A DNA stretch of 64,000 bases from Pseudomonas plecoglossicida NBRC 103162 = DSM 15088 (GCF_000730665.1 NZ_BBIV01000008.1:1-64000), one strand, 5' to 3'. Positions 8,535 to 19,555 are shown, numbered from the stretch's first letter. Notes: a model not told the origin generated them from the sequence alone. Numbers and translations: made by a program.

Positions 8535-10565
8535 ATGGCGAGTCTGATCAACATTGGCATGTCGGGGCTTGGCGCCGCGCAGTCGGGGATGTACACCCTC
8601 GGCAACAACATCGCCAACGCCGACGTCGAGAGCTACTCGCGCCAGCAGAACGTGCAGAGGACCAAGGGCGGCCAGCAGGTCGGCCAGGTCTTCATGGGCA
8701 GCGGCACCACGCTGGCCGATGTGCGCCGGGTGTACAACTCGTTCCTCGAGAACCAGCTGCGCACCACGACTTCGCTGAGCAGCGATGCGTCCTCGTACCT
8801 GGAACAGATCTCGCCACTGGACACCGCCCTGTCCGGCAGCGACACCGGCATCACCGCCGCGCTGCAGAGCTTCTTCAGCGCCATGCAGGACGCTGCGGCC
8901 AAGCCCACCGAGGATGCCTCGCGCCAGCTGCTGCTGACCAGCGCCCAATCCCTGAGCAAGCGCTTCAATACCCTGTCGGCGCAGCTCAACCAGCAGAACA
9001 GCAACATCAACGCCAACATGGCGTCGCTGGCCGATCAGGTGAACAACCTGACCAAGACCATCGCCGAGCTCAATGAGCAGATCTCTCGCGTCAGCTCCAT
9101 CACCGGCCAGCCCAACGACCTGCTCGACCAGCGCGATGGCGCAGTGCGCGAGCTGAACAAGCTGATCGGCACCGACGTGGTCGAGCGCGACGGCAACTAC
9201 GACATCTACCTGAAGAACGGCCAGGCCCTGGTGCTGGGCAAGACCACCCAGACCCTGGGCGTTGCCCCGAGCGCGGCCGACCCGACGCGCATGAGCCTGA
9301 TCCTCAATCGCGGCTCGACCAAGATGGACATCACCAGCAGCACCACCGGTGGCGAGCTGGGCGGCCTGATTCGCTACCGTAGCGAAACCCTCGACCCTGC
9401 GCTCAACGAGCTGGGTCGTGTGGCCCTGGTGGTGGCCGACGCAATCAACAGCCAGCTGGCCCAGGGTATCGACAAGAACGGTGAATTCGGCGCCGCGCTG
9501 TTCGGCGACATCAACAGCGCCAAGGCCATCAGCGAGCGCAGCATCGCCAAGAACACCAACAGCGCAGGTTCCGGCAACCTCGATGTGACCATCAAGGACA
9601 CCGGCAAGCTGAGTACCAGCGACTACCAGGTGACCTTCACCAGCGCCACCGGCTACAGCGTGCGCAAGCTGCCCGAAGGCACCGACATGGGCAGCTTCGA
9701 CCTCAACGACACGCCGCCGCCGGTCATCGATGGGTTCACCCTGTCGCTCAACGGCGGTGGCCTGAGCGCCGGTGACAGCTTCAAGATCACCCCGACGCGC
9801 AATGCCGCGGCCAACATCGAAACCACCCTGACCGACCCCAAGCGTCTGGCCATGGCGGCGCCGTTGACCGGTACCAGCGGTTCGGGCAACAAGGGCACCG
9901 GCACCATCACCCAGCCGAACCTGACCTCGAAGCTGGACATCTACGACTCGGCCCAGCGCGCGCAGCTGCAGACCGGCCTGAAGTACTCCACCCCGGTCAA
10001 GCTGGTGTTCGGCGACGATACCAGCTCGCCCCAGGCCTACAAGATGTACGACGCCAAGGGCACCGAGATCGGCAGCGGCACCATCGTGCCGGGCCAGGAC
10101 AACAAGCTGCAGCTGTCGGTGCCGATGGTCGATGCCAACGGCAACTCGCTGGGCAGCAGTTTCACCTTCGAGATGAACGTTTCCGGCGCCCCGAAAAACG
10201 GCGACAGCTTCACCGTCGGCATGACCGCGGCAGGGTCGGCCGACAACCGCAACGCCCAGTCGGTGATCGACCTGCAGACCAAATCCACTGTCGAGGTCGG
10301 CGCCGATGGCAAGGGCATCAGCTTCACCGATGCCTACGCCAAGCTGGTGTCCAACGTCGGCGGCAAGGCCGGCCAGGCGCAGATGGACAGCGACGCCACC
10401 ACGGCGCTGCACACCTCGGCGCTGGAAAGCCGCAACAACCTGTCGGGTGTGTCGATCGACGAAGAGACCGGCAACCTGATCAAGTTCCAGCAGTACTACA
10501 CCGCGTCGTCGCAGATCATCAAGGCGGCCCAGGAAACCTTCGCCACCCTGATCAGCAGTCTTTAA
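8535..10565 (+). CDS. flgK: Hook-filament junction protein FlgK (HAP1)
   Basis: FlgK (676 residues) is the first junction protein between hook and filament. N-terminal GMSGLGAAQSGMYTLGNNI plus ANADVESYSRQQ, and C-terminal SGVSIDEETGNLIKFQQYY, are the conserved D0/D1 coiled-coil segments. The middle of about 350 residues is variable and surface-exposed, rich in Gly, Ser and Thr. It is followed closely by flgL. Confidence 0.96.
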   Translation: MASLINIGMSGLGAAQSGMYTLGNNIANADVESYSRQQNVQRTKGGQQVGQVFMGSGTTLADVRRVYNSFLENQLRTTTSLSSDASSYLEQISPLDTALSGSDTGITAALQSFFSAMQDAAAKPTEDASRQLLLTSAQSLSKRFNTLSAQLNQQNSNINANMASLADQVNNLTKTIAELNEQISRVSSITGQPNDLLDQRDGAVRELNKLIGTDVVERDGNYDIYLKNGQALVLGKTTQTLGVAPSAADPTRMSLILNRGSTKMDITSSTTGGELGGLIRYRSETLDPALNELGRVALVVADAINSQLAQGIDKNGEFGAALFGDINSAKAISERSIAKNTNSAGSGNLDVTIKDTGKLSTSDYQVTFTSATGYSVRKLPEGTDMGSFDLNDTPPPVIDGFTLSLNGGGLSAGDSFKITPTRNAAANIETTLTDPKRLAMAAPLTGTSGSGNKGTGTITQPNLTSKLDIYDSAQRAQLQTGLKYSTPVKLVFGDDTSSPQAYKMYDAKGTEIGSGTIVPGQDNKLQLSVPMVDANGNSLGSSFTFEMNVSGAPKNGDSFTVGMTAAGSADNRNAQSVIDLQTKSTVEVGADGKGISFTDAYAKLVSNVGGKAGQAQMDSDATTALHTSALESRNNLSGVSIDEETGNLIKFQQYYTASSQIIKAAQETFATLISSL

Positions 10566-10578
10566 GGAGCCGTAGATC

Positions 10579-12150
10579 GTGAGCGTACGCATCTCTACTT
10601 CGCAGTTCTACAACACCAACCAGGCCAACTATCAGAAGAACTTCGCCAACACGGTGAAGACCCAGCAGGAGGCCAGCGACGGTATTCGCGTGCGCTCGGC
10701 CAAGGACGACCCGGTCGGCGCCGCGCGCCTGCTGCAGCTCGAACAGCAGCAGAACATGCTCAGCCAGTACCAGGGCAACATCACCAGCGTGCGCAACGCG
10801 CTGGGTACGGCCGAGAGCACCTTGAACTCGATCGGCACCATCCTCCAGCGGGTCAACGAGCTGGCGGTGAGCTCCGGCAACGCCAGCTTCACCGACGCCG
10901 ACCGCAAGGCCAACGCCGCCGAGCTGGACTCATTGGAGCAGCAGCTGTTCACCCTGATGAACAGCAAGGACGAGAACGGCAAGTACCTGTTCTCCGGCTC
11001 CAAGGGCGATACCCAGCCCTATGTGCGCAATGCCGATGGCACCTACTCCTACCAGGGCGACCAGACCCAGTTGAAGCTGCAGGTAGGCGACATGATCAGC
11101 CTGGCCGCCAACGAGACCGGTTATGACGCCTTCGAGCAGGCCCTGAACACCAGCCGCAGCGAGACGCATCTGACCGCGCCGAGCACCGACGACGGTCGCG
11201 TCAGCCTGTCCAATGGCCAGGTGGCGGGCAGCGCCACCTACAACGATCGCTTCCGCAGCGGTGAGCCTTACAGTGTCGAGTTCACCAGCAGCACGCAGTT
11301 CAAGATCACCGACGCCAACGGCAACGACGTGACCATGGAAGCCACCCAGGGTGGCAAGTTCGACCCGAACGGCGATAACACCATGGTCAGCTTCCGCGGT
11401 GTCGACCTGCGCCTGGATGTCAGCTTCAAGCCGGGCGACGAGGCCAACCCGGATGCCGCCATTGCCGGCCACACGTTCAGCCTGAGTTCCAAGGCCGACG
11501 AGATTTCCGGCACCCGCAGCGCGGGCAACCCCTCGTCGACCCAGGTCACGGGCGCCAGGATCACCGACCAGGCCGCGTACAAGGCGGCCTTCCCGGAAGG
11601 CGCGGTGCTCAAGTTCACCAGCGCCACCGACTTCGAACTGTATGCCTCGCCAGTCAGTGCCAACAGCAAGCCGATCTCCAGTGGCACCCTCAGCGGCACC
11701 ACCGCCACTGCCATGGGTGTGGAGTTCGAGCTGTCGGGCGCGCCGAGCGCAGGCGACTCGTTCGCCATCAAGGTCGACACCCACCAGACCCAGAACATCC
11801 TCGACACCCTCAGCCAGCTGCGTACCGCGCTCAATACGCCAGTCGACGGTGATCCGGCGGCCGCGCAGGCATTCAAGGCCGCGCTGGACTCGGCCATCGG
11901 CAACGTCAGCAGTGCCAGCAACCAGGTCACGTCGTCGATCGCTTCCATTGGTGGGCGTGGCCAGGCGCTGGATGTCCAGGCAGAAACCAACGACGCCCTG
12001 AGCACCGAGAACCTCAAGACCCAGAGCTCGATCCGCGAGAGCGACCCGGCCGAGGTAATGGTGCGTCTGCAGATGCAGACCAACATGCTGCAGGCCTCGC
12101 TGCAGGCCTATGCCAAGGTCGCCGGCCTGTCGCTGGTCAACTACATCTGA
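10579..12150 (+). CDS. flgL: Hook-filament junction protein FlgL (HAP3)
   Basis: FlgL (523 residues) is the second junction protein and resembles flagellin. N-terminal ISTSQFYNTNQANYQKN and SAKDDPVGAARLLQLEQ and the C-terminal ENLKTQSSIRESDPAEVM, ending AKVAGLSLVNYI, are diagnostic. The GTG start at 10579 follows AAGGAG (10564-10569). It is longer than enterobacterial FlgL because of a large central variable region, as is common in Pseudomonas. A strong terminator closes the operon at 12174. Confidence 0.95.
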   Translation: MSVRISTSQFYNTNQANYQKNFANTVKTQQEASDGIRVRSAKDDPVGAARLLQLEQQQNMLSQYQGNITSVRNALGTAESTLNSIGTILQRVNELAVSSGNASFTDADRKANAAELDSLEQQLFTLMNSKDENGKYLFSGSKGDTQPYVRNADGTYSYQGDQTQLKLQVGDMISLAANETGYDAFEQALNTSRSETHLTAPSTDDGRVSLSNGQVAGSATYNDRFRSGEPYSVEFTSSTQFKITDANGNDVTMEATQGGKFDPNGDNTMVSFRGVDLRLDVSFKPGDEANPDAAIAGHTFSLSSKADEISGTRSAGNPSSTQVTGARITDQAAYKAAFPEGAVLKFTSATDFELYASPVSANSKPISSGTLSGTTATAMGVEFELSGAPSAGDSFAIKVDTHQTQNILDTLSQLRTALNTPVDGDPAAAQAFKAALDSAIGNVSSASNQVTSSIASIGGRGQALDVQAETNDALSTENLKTQSSIRESDPAEVMVRLQMQTNMLQASLQAYAKVAGLSLVNYI

Positions 12151-12173
12151 TCACGCTGCGTGCGTAGTCAATC

Positions 12174-12210
12174 GTGCGCCGCCACCGTCAGGTGCGGCGC
12201 ACTTTTTTTT
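12174..12210 (+). terminator. Intrinsic terminator after flgL
   Basis: GTGCGCCGC (12174-12182) pairs with GCGGCGCAC (12194-12202), followed by eight T residues (12203-12210). It separates the flg operon from the glycosyltransferase gene 14 bases later. Confidence 0.93.
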
Positions 12211-12224
12211 CCAAGGTCGTCAAC

Positions 12225-15200
12225 GTGAACGAAAAAACCCTCGTCAGTATCGTCATTCCAACCTACAACCCACGTTTCTTCGCGATGGCCTTGCACAGTG
12301 CCTTGGGGCAGACCTACGAGGCGCTGGAGGTGCTGGTCTGCGACGACAGCGAAGGCGATGAAATCGAGGCCATTGTCGCGGCTGTAGAAGGGGAGCAGCG
12401 GGCGCGCCTGCGCTATGTGCGCAATGTGCAGCGCCAGGGCTTCGTTGCCAATGTCGTGCGTGCAGTCGAGCTGGCCCGTGGCGAGTTGGTCAAAGTGTTG
12501 TGCGATGACGACCGCCTGTTCCCGCAATGTGTGGAGCGTCAGGCCGAGGCCTTGGCGCAGCATGATGAAGTCGGCCTGGTGCTGTCCCAGCGTGTGCTGT
12601 GTGACGAGAATAATTTCATTTTGCCAATGCGCCTGGCCAATGCGCGTTTTGCCAATGTCGACAGCCTGTTCAAGGGCGAGGACATGCTGGCGCTGCTGGA
12701 TGGGCGGCCGATCAACTTCATTGGCAATTTTTCTGCAGCCCTGATGCGTCGCGAACAGGCCCTGCAATGGTTGCAAGCATTGACTGGCGAAGGGCAGTGC
12801 TTCGTGGCGCTGCTCGACCTGGCGCTGTTCGCCTGTCTGATGCGCCGGGCCAACATGGTCATGCTCAGCGAGCCCGGGTTGATCGAGCGCCTGCACCCGC
12901 AGCGCCTGAGCAAGCAGGAAGCCCTCGTCCAAGGCGCGCCCCAGGAATGGCGCTGGCTGATGCAGATGCTTGCGGCGCGCAGCGGTGAGGCTGCCCCCGC
13001 CAGCGGTTGGGTGCGCTATGTGCCTTTGCTTGAAGTGCACCAGCAGCCGCGGCAGTGGCAAGAGCAGTGCGTGGCGCGGATTATCAGCAACTGGCAGACA
13101 CGCTTGAAAGGGCGAGTAGGCAGCGAGTGCGAGAGCTACGCCGAGTTGTATGAGCAATGGTTGGCGGTGCGACGCTTCAGTGATGTCCAGCGTCGGCTGC
13201 TGCCACAAGTGGTTGCCGCCTGGCCGCGGCAACCGCGCATCGTCCCGGTGGTGCTGGATGTCGACGGCGACGCCAAGGCTGTCGAAGTCACCCTCGACAG
13301 CCTGGCAGGGCAGCTCTATCCGGTGCATGCCTGTGTGGTGCTGGCTGACCAGGTCCCGGTCAGCAGTATTCCCCTGATACAGCAGCCGCTTCAGGTTGAC
13401 TGGCCGCGACAATTGAACCCGTTGTTGGCCTCTTTGGAAGATGCCGACTGGGTCTACCTGTTGCGCGCCGGTGATCGACTGAGCGAATCGAGCATCTTGC
13501 TGCTCGCCGAGCGTGCCGCGGTGTTCCCGAACCTGGCCTGCGCCTACAGTGACGAGGGTGCCTGGCTCGACGGCAAGCCCGGCGAGCCGGTCTTCAAGCC
13601 GGATTTCAACCTTGATCTGCTGCGAAGCTACCCCTATGTCGGCCGTACCCTGGCCTTTGCCCGCGAAGCCCTGCTCGAACTGGGTGGCCTGGATGGCGAG
13701 TTCGGCGAACTGGCGCCCCATGATCTGCTCTGGCGCCTGGTCGAAACGCGCGGGCCGCAGGTGGTCGAGCATATCGCCGAAATCCAGGTGCAATCGCTTT
13801 TGAGCTTCGCCCAATGGCTGTCACTGCCAGAGGTGGTCACGCAGAGTGAGCCGGTGTTGGCTGCACACCTGCAGCGGCTGGGTGTAGCGCACCGCATTCG
13901 GCATGACGATCTGCCGTTGCTCAATCGGGTCGATTACCTGCATGCAGGCGCGCCGTTGGTGTCGATCATCCTCCCTGTCGGTAGCGATCTGGCCCGCTTG
14001 CAGGCCACTCTCCAGGGGGCGATCGAGCGCACCAGCAACAGCCATTACGAAGTGCTGCTGGTGGCAGGTGCCGAGGTGGCGCCAGATATGGCCGCCTGGT
14101 TGCAAGCCATGGACGAACTTGGCGCCGGAATGTTGCGCGTGGTCCGCGCCAACACTGGCAAGCTGCGTAGTCAGCTGATTGACGCGGCCGTCGCCGAGGC
14201 GCGAGGGGAGTATCTGCTGTTGCTTGATGCTTCGGTGCAGGTACTGGAGGGCCAATGGTTGGACGAAATGCTGCAGCACGCTCAGCGTGCCGAAGTGGCC
14301 GTGGTCGGAGCCAAACTGGTCAACACCTCAGGGCGCGTGGTCGAGGCGGGCAGGGTGCTGGGCGTTTCCAGTGTCGCAGGCCCGGCCTTCGCGGGTGAGG
14401 ACCTGCAGGCCCGTGGTTACCTGCAACGCCTGCAAGTGGTTCAGGATTGGAGCGCCGTTGGGGGTGACTGCCTGATGGTGCGCAAGGCGGTGTTCGAGGA
14501 GCTGGGTGGGCTGAGTGCCCAGCCGCTTGAGCAGGGTCTTGCCGAGTTGGACCTGTGCCTGCGCGCAGGGCGACTGGGTTACCTGGTGGTGGGCACGCCT
14601 CACGCGGTGCTGCTCAAGTCGGAGCCTGTGGCCTCGGTAGAGCCAGTCGATCAGCAAGTGCTGCTTGAACAGCAGCAGGTATTCTGCGAGCGCTGGTTGG
14701 GCAAGGTCGTCCGCGACCCGGCCTACAACCCCAGCTTGGGCCTGGCGACCGCCGACTTCAGCCTTGAGCCCAGCCTGCGCGGTAGCTGGAACCCACTGTG
14801 TGCACGTGCAGTGCCTGCTGTTCTAGGGTTGCCTATCAATGACACGGCGGTGGGGCATTACCGAGTCGATCAGCCGTTCCGCCAGCTGGAGGCGGCGGGG
14901 CGAGTCGTGGGGCGAATTGTCTATGAATCGCCCACGGTCGTGCAGCTCGCGCGCATGGACCCGGACGTGATCATCCTGCAATTGCGTCATGCCGAAGATT
15001 CGGTGCGTGATATCGAGCGCATCGCACGCTTTTCCAATGCCCGGCGCATTTTTGAAATCGACGACTACGTGCTCAGTGCGCCGAAAAAGAATACTCATGC
15101 GCGCAACAAGCCTGCGGACATCGAGCAGCACCTGCGCCGTGGCATTGGTTTGTGCGACCGGCTTGTGGTCACCACCGAGGCGCTGGCCAATGCGCTTTCA

Positions 15201-15800
15201 AGCATGCATACCGATATCCGCGTGGTCCCCAACATGCTGGCGCCGCACCTGTGGGCAGACCTGCCGGCAAGCCGTCGCGGCAGCGCCAGCAAACCAAGGG
15301 TGGGCTGGGGCGGTGGTACCAGCCACAGTGGTGACCTGGAAATCATTGCCGAGGTGGTGCGCGAGCTGGCCAACGAGGTCGAGTGGGTGTTCTTCGGCAT
15401 GTGCCCGGAAGCGTTGAAGCCTTACATCCACGAGTACCATCCAGGTGTTCCGCTGCATCTTTATCCCGCCAAGCTGGCAAGCCTGAATCTCGATCTTGCC
15501 TTGGCGCCGTTGGAGTTCCACATCTTCAACGACTGCAAGAGCAACCTGCGCCTGCTTGAGTATGGTGCTTGTGGCTACCCGACCATCTGCACGGATACCG
15601 CAGCCTACCGTGGCTACCTGCCCTGCACGCGTGTGTACAGCAACAGCACCGAGGAGTGGTTGGAAGCGATTCGCTCACACCTGGCCGACCCGGCTGCCAG
15701 CTACCGCATGGGCGATCAATTGCGCGAGGCGGTGATGCGCGACTTCGTGCTGCGCGATGACAACCTGCGGCATTGGGAGTGGGGCTGGCTGGCGGATTGA
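12225..15800 (+). CDS. Giant multidomain glycosyltransferase (flagellin glycosylation type)
   Basis: This 1191-residue cytosolic protein starts at GTG 12225 ([18 protein letters not shown]) after AAGG. Residues 1-230 are a family-2 GT-A domain with an intact acidic motif CDDD (D94-D96). A degenerate middle part (about 340-560, [14 protein letters not shown]) follows, then a second family-2-like module (about 575-820, [12 protein letters not shown]) whose usual NND/DxD position reads DAS (668-670). From about 870 a GT-B-like C-terminal domain carries [16 protein letters not shown] and [14 protein letters not shown]. Position between flgL and fliC and this architecture match the flagellin glycosyltransferases of fluorescent pseudomonads (P. 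syringae Fgt1 type). Acceptor and sugar cannot be read from sequence. Confidence 0.85.
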   Translation: MNEKTLVSIVIPTYNPRFFAMALHSALGQTYEALEVLVCDDSEGDEIEAIVAAVEGEQRARLRYVRNVQRQGFVANVVRAVELARGELVKVLCDDDRLFPQCVERQAEALAQHDEVGLVLSQRVLCDENNFILPMRLANARFANVDSLFKGEDMLALLDGRPINFIGNFSAALMRREQALQWLQALTGEGQCFVALLDLALFACLMRRANMVMLSEPGLIERLHPQRLSKQEALVQGAPQEWRWLMQMLAARSGEAAPASGWVRYVPLLEVHQQPRQWQEQCVARIISNWQTRLKGRVGSECESYAELYEQWLAVRRFSDVQRRLLPQVVAAWPRQPRIVPVVLDVDGDAKAVEVTLDSLAGQLYPVHACVVLADQVPVSSIPLIQQPLQVDWPRQLNPLLASLEDADWVYLLRAGDRLSESSILLLAERAAVFPNLACAYSDEGAWLDGKPGEPVFKPDFNLDLLRSYPYVGRTLAFAREALLELGGLDGEFGELAPHDLLWRLVETRGPQVVEHIAEIQVQSLLSFAQWLSLPEVVTQSEPVLAAHLQRLGVAHRIRHDDLPLLNRVDYLHAGAPLVSIILPVGSDLARLQATLQGAIERTSNSHYEVLLVAGAEVAPDMAAWLQAMDELGAGMLRVVRANTGKLRSQLIDAAVAEARGEYLLLLDASVQVLEGQWLDEMLQHAQRAEVAVVGAKLVNTSGRVVEAGRVLGVSSVAGPAFAGEDLQARGYLQRLQVVQDWSAVGGDCLMVRKAVFEELGGLSAQPLEQGLAELDLCLRAGRLGYLVVGTPHAVLLKSEPVASVEPVDQQVLLEQQQVFCERWLGKVVRDPAYNPSLGLATADFSLEPSLRGSWNPLCARAVPAVLGLPINDTAVGHYRVDQPFRQLEAAGRVVGRIVYESPTVVQLARMDPDVIILQLRHAEDSVRDIERIARFSNARRIFEIDDYVLSAPKKNTHARNKPADIEQHLRRGIGLCDRLVVTTEALANALSSMHTDIRVVPNMLAPHLWADLPASRRGSASKPRVGWGGGTSHSGDLEIIAEVVRELANEVEWVFFGMCPEALKPYIHEYHPGVPLHLYPAKLASLNLDLALAPLEFHIFNDCKSNLRLLEYGACGYPTICTDTAAYRGYLPCTRVYSNSTEEWLEAIRSHLADPAASYRMGDQLREAVMRDFVLRDDNLRHWEWGWLAD

Positions 15801-15807
15801 CCTTTGC

Positions 15808-15836
15808 CAGGGGCCGCGTTGCGGCCCTTGTTGTTT
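15808..15836 (+). terminator. Hairpin, probable weak terminator
   Basis: CAGGGGCCGC pairs with GCGGCCCTTG (one G-T pair) around a GTT loop, followed by TTGTTT. A closely similar hairpin lies after the second large glycosyltransferase gene. Confidence 0.65.
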
Positions 15837-15851
15837 CTGAATTCTACAGAT

Positions 15852-15867
15852 TGGCGCATTTCCTGCA
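15852..15867 (+). promoter_or_regulatory. Candidate sigma-54 promoter of the CDP-sugar operon
   Basis: TGGCGC-N5-CTGCA keeps the invariant GG and GC at the right spacing and matches 9 of 11 fixed consensus positions. It lies 70 bp upstream of rfbF, just after the preceding hairpin. This would tie sugar synthesis to RpoN and the flagellar cascade; it is inferred from sequence only. Confidence 0.5.
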
Positions 15868-15937
15868 GTACCCCGTCGATATCGCCATAAATCCTTCACC
15901 CTGGCGGTCCGGGGGCGCGAAGTACATGAGGAAATCG

Positions 15938-16711
15938 ATGAAGGCAGTCATTCTGGCGGGTGGCCTCGGCACCCGCATCAGCGAGGAGTCGCACCTCAAG
16001 CCCAAACCGATGATCGAGATCGGTGGCAAGCCAATTCTTTGGCACATCATGAAGCAGTATTCGGCGCATGGTATCCACGATTTCGTGATCTGCCTGGGCT
16101 ACAAGGGCTATGCGATCAAGGATTTCTTCGCCAACTACTTCCTGCATACCTCGGACGTCACCTTCGACATGCGCGCCAACCGCATGGACGTGCACCAGAA
16201 CTACAGCGAGCCATGGCGCGTGACCCTGGTCGACACCGGTGACGAAACCATGACCGGTGGCCGACTGCGCCGCGTCGCACGCTATGTGGAAGACGAACAG
16301 GCGTTCTGCTTTACCTACGGTGATGGGGTTTCCGACCTCAACATCGGTGCGCTGGTCGATTTCCACCTGGGCCACGGCAAGCTGGCCACCGTCACCGCCG
16401 TGCAGCCGCCGGGGCGCTACGGCGCCTTGCAGCTTGACGGTCAGCTGGTGCGCGGCTTCAGCGAGAAACCACGGGGTGATGGTGGCTGGATCAACGGCGG
16501 CTTCTTCGTCCTGTCGCCGAAAGTCATTCCCTATATTGCCGCCGATGCCACGCCATGGGAGGCCGAGCCGCTGGTGACGCTGGCCGAGCAAGGCCAACTG
16601 ATGTCGTACGAGCACGATGGCTTCTGGCACCCGATGGACACCCTGCGCGACAAGAATCACCTGGAGCAGCTCTGGGCCAGCGGGGAGGCGCCATGGAAGC
16701 AATGGGACTGA
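15938..16711 (+). CDS. rfbF: Glucose-1-phosphate cytidylyltransferase
   Basis: This 257-residue nucleotidyltransferase makes CDP-glucose from glucose-1-phosphate and CTP, the entry step to CDP-deoxysugars. The N-terminal signature [20 protein letters not shown] is the nucleotide-binding loop of the RfbF family (the SEES sequence separates it from the UTP and dTTP enzymes); [11 protein letters not shown] and WINGGFFVL follow. ATG 15938 is preceded by GAGGA and gives the usual length; ATG 15926 in frame is a poorer choice. The gene overlaps rfbG by 19 bases. Confidence 0.92.
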   Translation: MKAVILAGGLGTRISEESHLKPKPMIEIGGKPILWHIMKQYSAHGIHDFVICLGYKGYAIKDFFANYFLHTSDVTFDMRANRMDVHQNYSEPWRVTLVDTGDETMTGGRLRRVARYVEDEQAFCFTYGDGVSDLNIGALVDFHLGHGKLATVTAVQPPGRYGALQLDGQLVRGFSEKPRGDGGWINGGFFVLSPKVIPYIAADATPWEAEPLVTLAEQGQLMSYEHDGFWHPMDTLRDKNHLEQLWASGEAPWKQWD

Positions 16712-17775
16712 GCGCCGCCTTCTGGGCCGGCAAACGTGTCCTCGTCACCGGCCACACCGGTTTCAAGGGCAGCTGGTTGGTGCTCTGGCTGCAGAGCCTT
16801 GGTGCCAAGGTCACAGGTTTTGCCCTCGACCCCTCGACCGAGCCCAGCCTGTTCGAACTGGCGCGGGTCGGCGAGGGTATCGACGACCGCCGTGGCGATG
16901 TGCGCGACCTGGGTGTGCTGCTGGAGCTGGTCGCCGAGGTCGAGCCGGAAATTGTCCTGCACCTGGCGGCCCAGCCGCTGGTGCGCGAAGGCTACCGTGA
17001 CCCGCTGGGTACCTATTCGACCAATGTCATGGGTACCCTCAACCTGCTCGAAGCGGTGCGCCAGGTCGGTGGCGTACGGGCCTGCGTGGTGGTCACCACC
17101 GACAAGGTCTACGCCAACCAGGAATGGCCGTGGCCCTACCGCGAGAACGAAGCACTCGGCGGGCACGACCCGTACAGCAGCAGCAAGGCCTGCTGCGAGA
17201 TTCTCGCGCAATCCTATGCCGCGTCCTTCTTCCCGGCCGAGGGCTTTGCCGAGCATGGCCTGAGCCTGGCCACGGCGCGTGCCGGCAATGTGCTGGGCGG
17301 AGGCGACTTTTCGCCTGAGCGGCTGATCCCGGATGTGCTCAAGGCCTGGTCCGATGGCGAGCCGGTGACCTTGCGTTGCCCGCAGGCGGTTCGCCCCTGG
17401 CAGCATGCCCTGGAGCCACTGGCGGGCTACCTGCAGCTGGCGGCCGGTTTGTACGAGCAGGGCCAGCGTTTCGCGGGTGCCTGGAACTTCGGCCCAGGCG
17501 AAGACGACATGTGCAGCGTCGGCGAAGTGGTGCAACTGCTCGCCGGCCTGTGGCCCGAGGCGCCTGGGGTCGAGTTCCGCAAAAGCGACATGCACGAAGC
17601 CGGGCTGCTGCGCCTGGACAGCTCGCGGGCGCGCCAGGCGCTCGGCTGGCGGCCGCGCTGGTCGTTGCACGAATGCCTCGACCGCACCCTGGGCTGGCAC
17701 CTGGCCTGGCGCAAGGGCATGGACATGCGCGCCGTCAGCCTGACCCAACTGAGCCTGTACCAGGAGTCGTTGTGA
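16693..17775 (+). CDS. rfbG: CDP-glucose 4,6-dehydratase
   Basis: This 360-residue extended short-chain dehydrogenase converts CDP-glucose to CDP-4-keto-6-deoxyglucose using bound NAD. It has the Rossmann motif [11 protein letters not shown], the STNVMGT segment and the catalytic YSSSK (Tyr-x3-Lys), all typical of RfbG. GGGGAGG before ATG 16693 fixes the start inside the end of rfbF. The stop overlaps the next start (GTGA), indicating translational coupling. Confidence 0.92.
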   Translation: MEAMGLSAAFWAGKRVLVTGHTGFKGSWLVLWLQSLGAKVTGFALDPSTEPSLFELARVGEGIDDRRGDVRDLGVLLELVAEVEPEIVLHLAAQPLVREGYRDPLGTYSTNVMGTLNLLEAVRQVGGVRACVVVTTDKVYANQEWPWPYRENEALGGHDPYSSSKACCEILAQSYAASFFPAEGFAEHGLSLATARAGNVLGGGDFSPERLIPDVLKAWSDGEPVTLRCPQAVRPWQHALEPLAGYLQLAAGLYEQGQRFAGAWNFGPGEDDMCSVGEVVQLLAGLWPEAPGVEFRKSDMHEAGLLRLDSSRARQALGWRPRWSLHECLDRTLGWHLAWRKGMDMRAVSLTQLSLYQESL

Positions 17776-18332
17776 GCGATTACACCTTGCACCCCTTGCC
17801 GCTGTGGGGCCTGGCTCGGGTCGAGCATTGCCGTCGCGAAGACCCGCGCGGTGCTTTCACGCGCCTGTATTGCGAAGACAGCCTGGAGCGTTTCGGCGCC
17901 CCGTTCCACATTCGTCAGATCAACCGTTCGCTGACCCGCGAGCGCGGCAGTGTGCGCGGCCTTCACTACCAGGCCGGGCCGCAGCCGGAAAGCAAGTACA
18001 TCACTTGTCTGCAGGGCGAGGTGTGGGATGTGGTGGTCGACCTGCGCGCCGGCTCGCCCACCTTCCTGCACTGGCACGCCGAGCACCTCAAGGCCGGGGA
18101 GGGCAGCAGCCTGCTGGTGCCCGCCGGTTTTGCCCATGGCTTCCAGGCGCTCAGCGACGACGCCGAACTGCTCTACCTGCACAGCGCGGACTATGCCCCC
18201 GAGCACGAGGGGGGGGTGTCGGCGCTCGACCCGCGCCTGGCCATCGCCTGGCCGTTGCCGGTAATCAACCTCTCGGCCCGGGATCAGCAGCATCCTTGGC
18301 TGGACGAACGTTTCAGCGGAGTGACCCTATGA
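17772..18332 (+). CDS. rfbC: NDP-4-keto-6-deoxyhexose 3,5-epimerase (RmlC/RfbC family)
   Basis: The 186-residue cupin-fold protein matches the dTDP-4-dehydrorhamnose 3,5-epimerase family: DPRGAFTRLY, INRSLTRERGSVRGLHYQ with the catalytic His, KYITCLQGEVWDVVVDLR and VPAGFAHGF. Flanked by rfbF and rfbG and without rmlA or rmlB, it more likely acts on the CDP-4-keto-6-deoxyglucose made by its neighbour; that substrate is inferred. GTG 17772 overlaps the rfbG stop, and its own stop overlaps the next ATG. Confidence 0.82.
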   Translation: MSDYTLHPLPLWGLARVEHCRREDPRGAFTRLYCEDSLERFGAPFHIRQINRSLTRERGSVRGLHYQAGPQPESKYITCLQGEVWDVVVDLRAGSPTFLHWHAEHLKAGEGSSLLVPAGFAHGFQALSDDAELLYLHSADYAPEHEGGVSALDPRLAIAWPLPVINLSARDQQHPWLDERFSGVTL

Positions 18333-19555
18333 CTTGCCGTGGTTGCGGCAGTGCCCTGCACCTGCCTTTGATCGACCTGGGCACCTCGCCGCCCTCCAAC
18401 GCCTACCTGCGCCCCGAGCAACTGGCCGAGGCCGAGCAGTGGGTGCCGCTGAAGGTGGCGGTGTGCGAGCAGTGCTGGCTGGTGCAGACCGAGGACTACA
18501 CCCGCGCCGAGCAGCTGTTCGATGCCGACTATGCGTATTTCAGCTCCTACTCCAGTTCCTGGCTGGCCCATGCCGAGACCTACGTAATGGGTATGGTCGA
18601 GCGTTTCGGCCTGGGGACGCACAGCCGCGTGGTGGAGATCGCCGCCAACGACGGCTACCTGCTGCAGTACGTGGCCCGGCGTGGCATCCCCTGCCTGGGC
18701 GTGGAGCCGACCCGCAGCACGGCCGATGCGGCACGCGCCAAGGGGCTGGAGATCCGCGAAGTGTTCTTCGGTCGCGAGGTGGCGGCGGGGCTGCTGGCAG
18801 ACGGGTGGGGCGCCGACCTTATGGCGGCCAACAACGTGCTTGCCCATGTGCCGGACATCAACGACTTCCTGGGTGGTTTCGCCACCCTGCTCAAGCCCAC
18901 AGGCGTGGCGACGTTCGAGTTTCCGCACCTGCTGTCGCTGATTGCCGAGCACCAGTTCGACACGCTGTATCACGAGCACTACTCGTACCTGTCGCTGACG
19001 GCGGTGAAGACCCTCTGCGAGCGCAACGGCCTGGAGATCTTCGACGTCGAGGAGCTGCCGACCCATGGCGGCTCGCTGCGGGTGTTCGTGCAGCGTGTCG
19101 ATGGCGAGCGCCGTGCGCTGGCCCCTGCAGTGGCCGACCTGCTGGCGATGGAAGACCGCGTAGGCGTGCGCACGGCCGCGTTCTACGCGTCCCTGGCGCC
19201 CGCCGCCGAGCGCATCAAACTGCAGCTGCTGCGGTTCCTGCTCGAGGCCAAGGCCGCCGGCAAGCGCGTGGTCGGCTATGGCGCCGCCGCCAAGGGCAAC
19301 ACCTTGCTCAACTATGCCGGGGTCAAGGCCGACCTGCTGGCCTGGGTGGCCGACGCCAACCCGCACAAGCAAGGCAAGTTCCTGCCTGGCAGTCGCATCC
19401 CGGTGGTCGCGCCCGAGCGCCTGCTGCAGGAGCAACCGGACTATGTGCTGGTACTGCCGTGGAACCTGTTGCGCGAGGTCAGCGAACAACAGGCCGTGGT
19501 CCGCCAGTGGGGAGGGCAGTTCGTCATCGCCGTCCCCGAGTTGACCGTACTATGA
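18329..19555 (+). CDS. Sugar C-methyltransferase (TylC3/NovU family)
   Basis: This 408-residue SAM-dependent enzyme has three parts typical of deoxysugar C-methyltransferases: an N-terminal zinc-binding module (CRGCGSALHLPLIDLG, later CEQCWLV), a central SAM domain with VVEIAANDGYLL and NNVLAHVPDINDF, and a C-terminal domain with GYGAAAKGNTLLN. Homologues methylate C-3 of 4-keto-6-deoxy sugars to give branched sugars. Here it follows the CDP-sugar dehydratase and epimerase with ATGA overlaps on both sides, so a CDP-3-C-methyl-6-deoxyhexose intermediate is the natural inference; the methylated carbon is not proven. Confidence 0.85.
   Translation: MTCRGCGSALHLPLIDLGTSPPSNAYLRPEQLAEAEQWVPLKVAVCEQCWLVQTEDYTRAEQLFDADYAYFSSYSSSWLAHAETYVMGMVERFGLGTHSRVVEIAANDGYLLQYVARRGIPCLGVEPTRSTADAARAKGLEIREVFFGREVAAGLLADGWGADLMAANNVLAHVPDINDFLGGFATLLKPTGVATFEFPHLLSLIAEHQFDTLYHEHYSYLSLTAVKTLCERNGLEIFDVEELPTHGGSLRVFVQRVDGERRALAPAVADLLAMEDRVGVRTAAFYASLAPAAERIKLQLLRFLLEAKAAGKRVVGYGAAAKGNTLLNYAGVKADLLAWVADANPHKQGKFLPGSRIPVVAPERLLQEQPDYVLVLPWNLLREVSEQQAVVRQWGGQFVIAVPELTVL

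Noticed and set aside
6954..10592. Minus-strand open frame of over 1200 codons across flgI-flgK
   Set aside because: It is antisense to three unmistakable flagellar genes, is His/Arg/Gly/Leu-rich low-complexity typical of GC-rich shadow frames, and has no recognisable domain.
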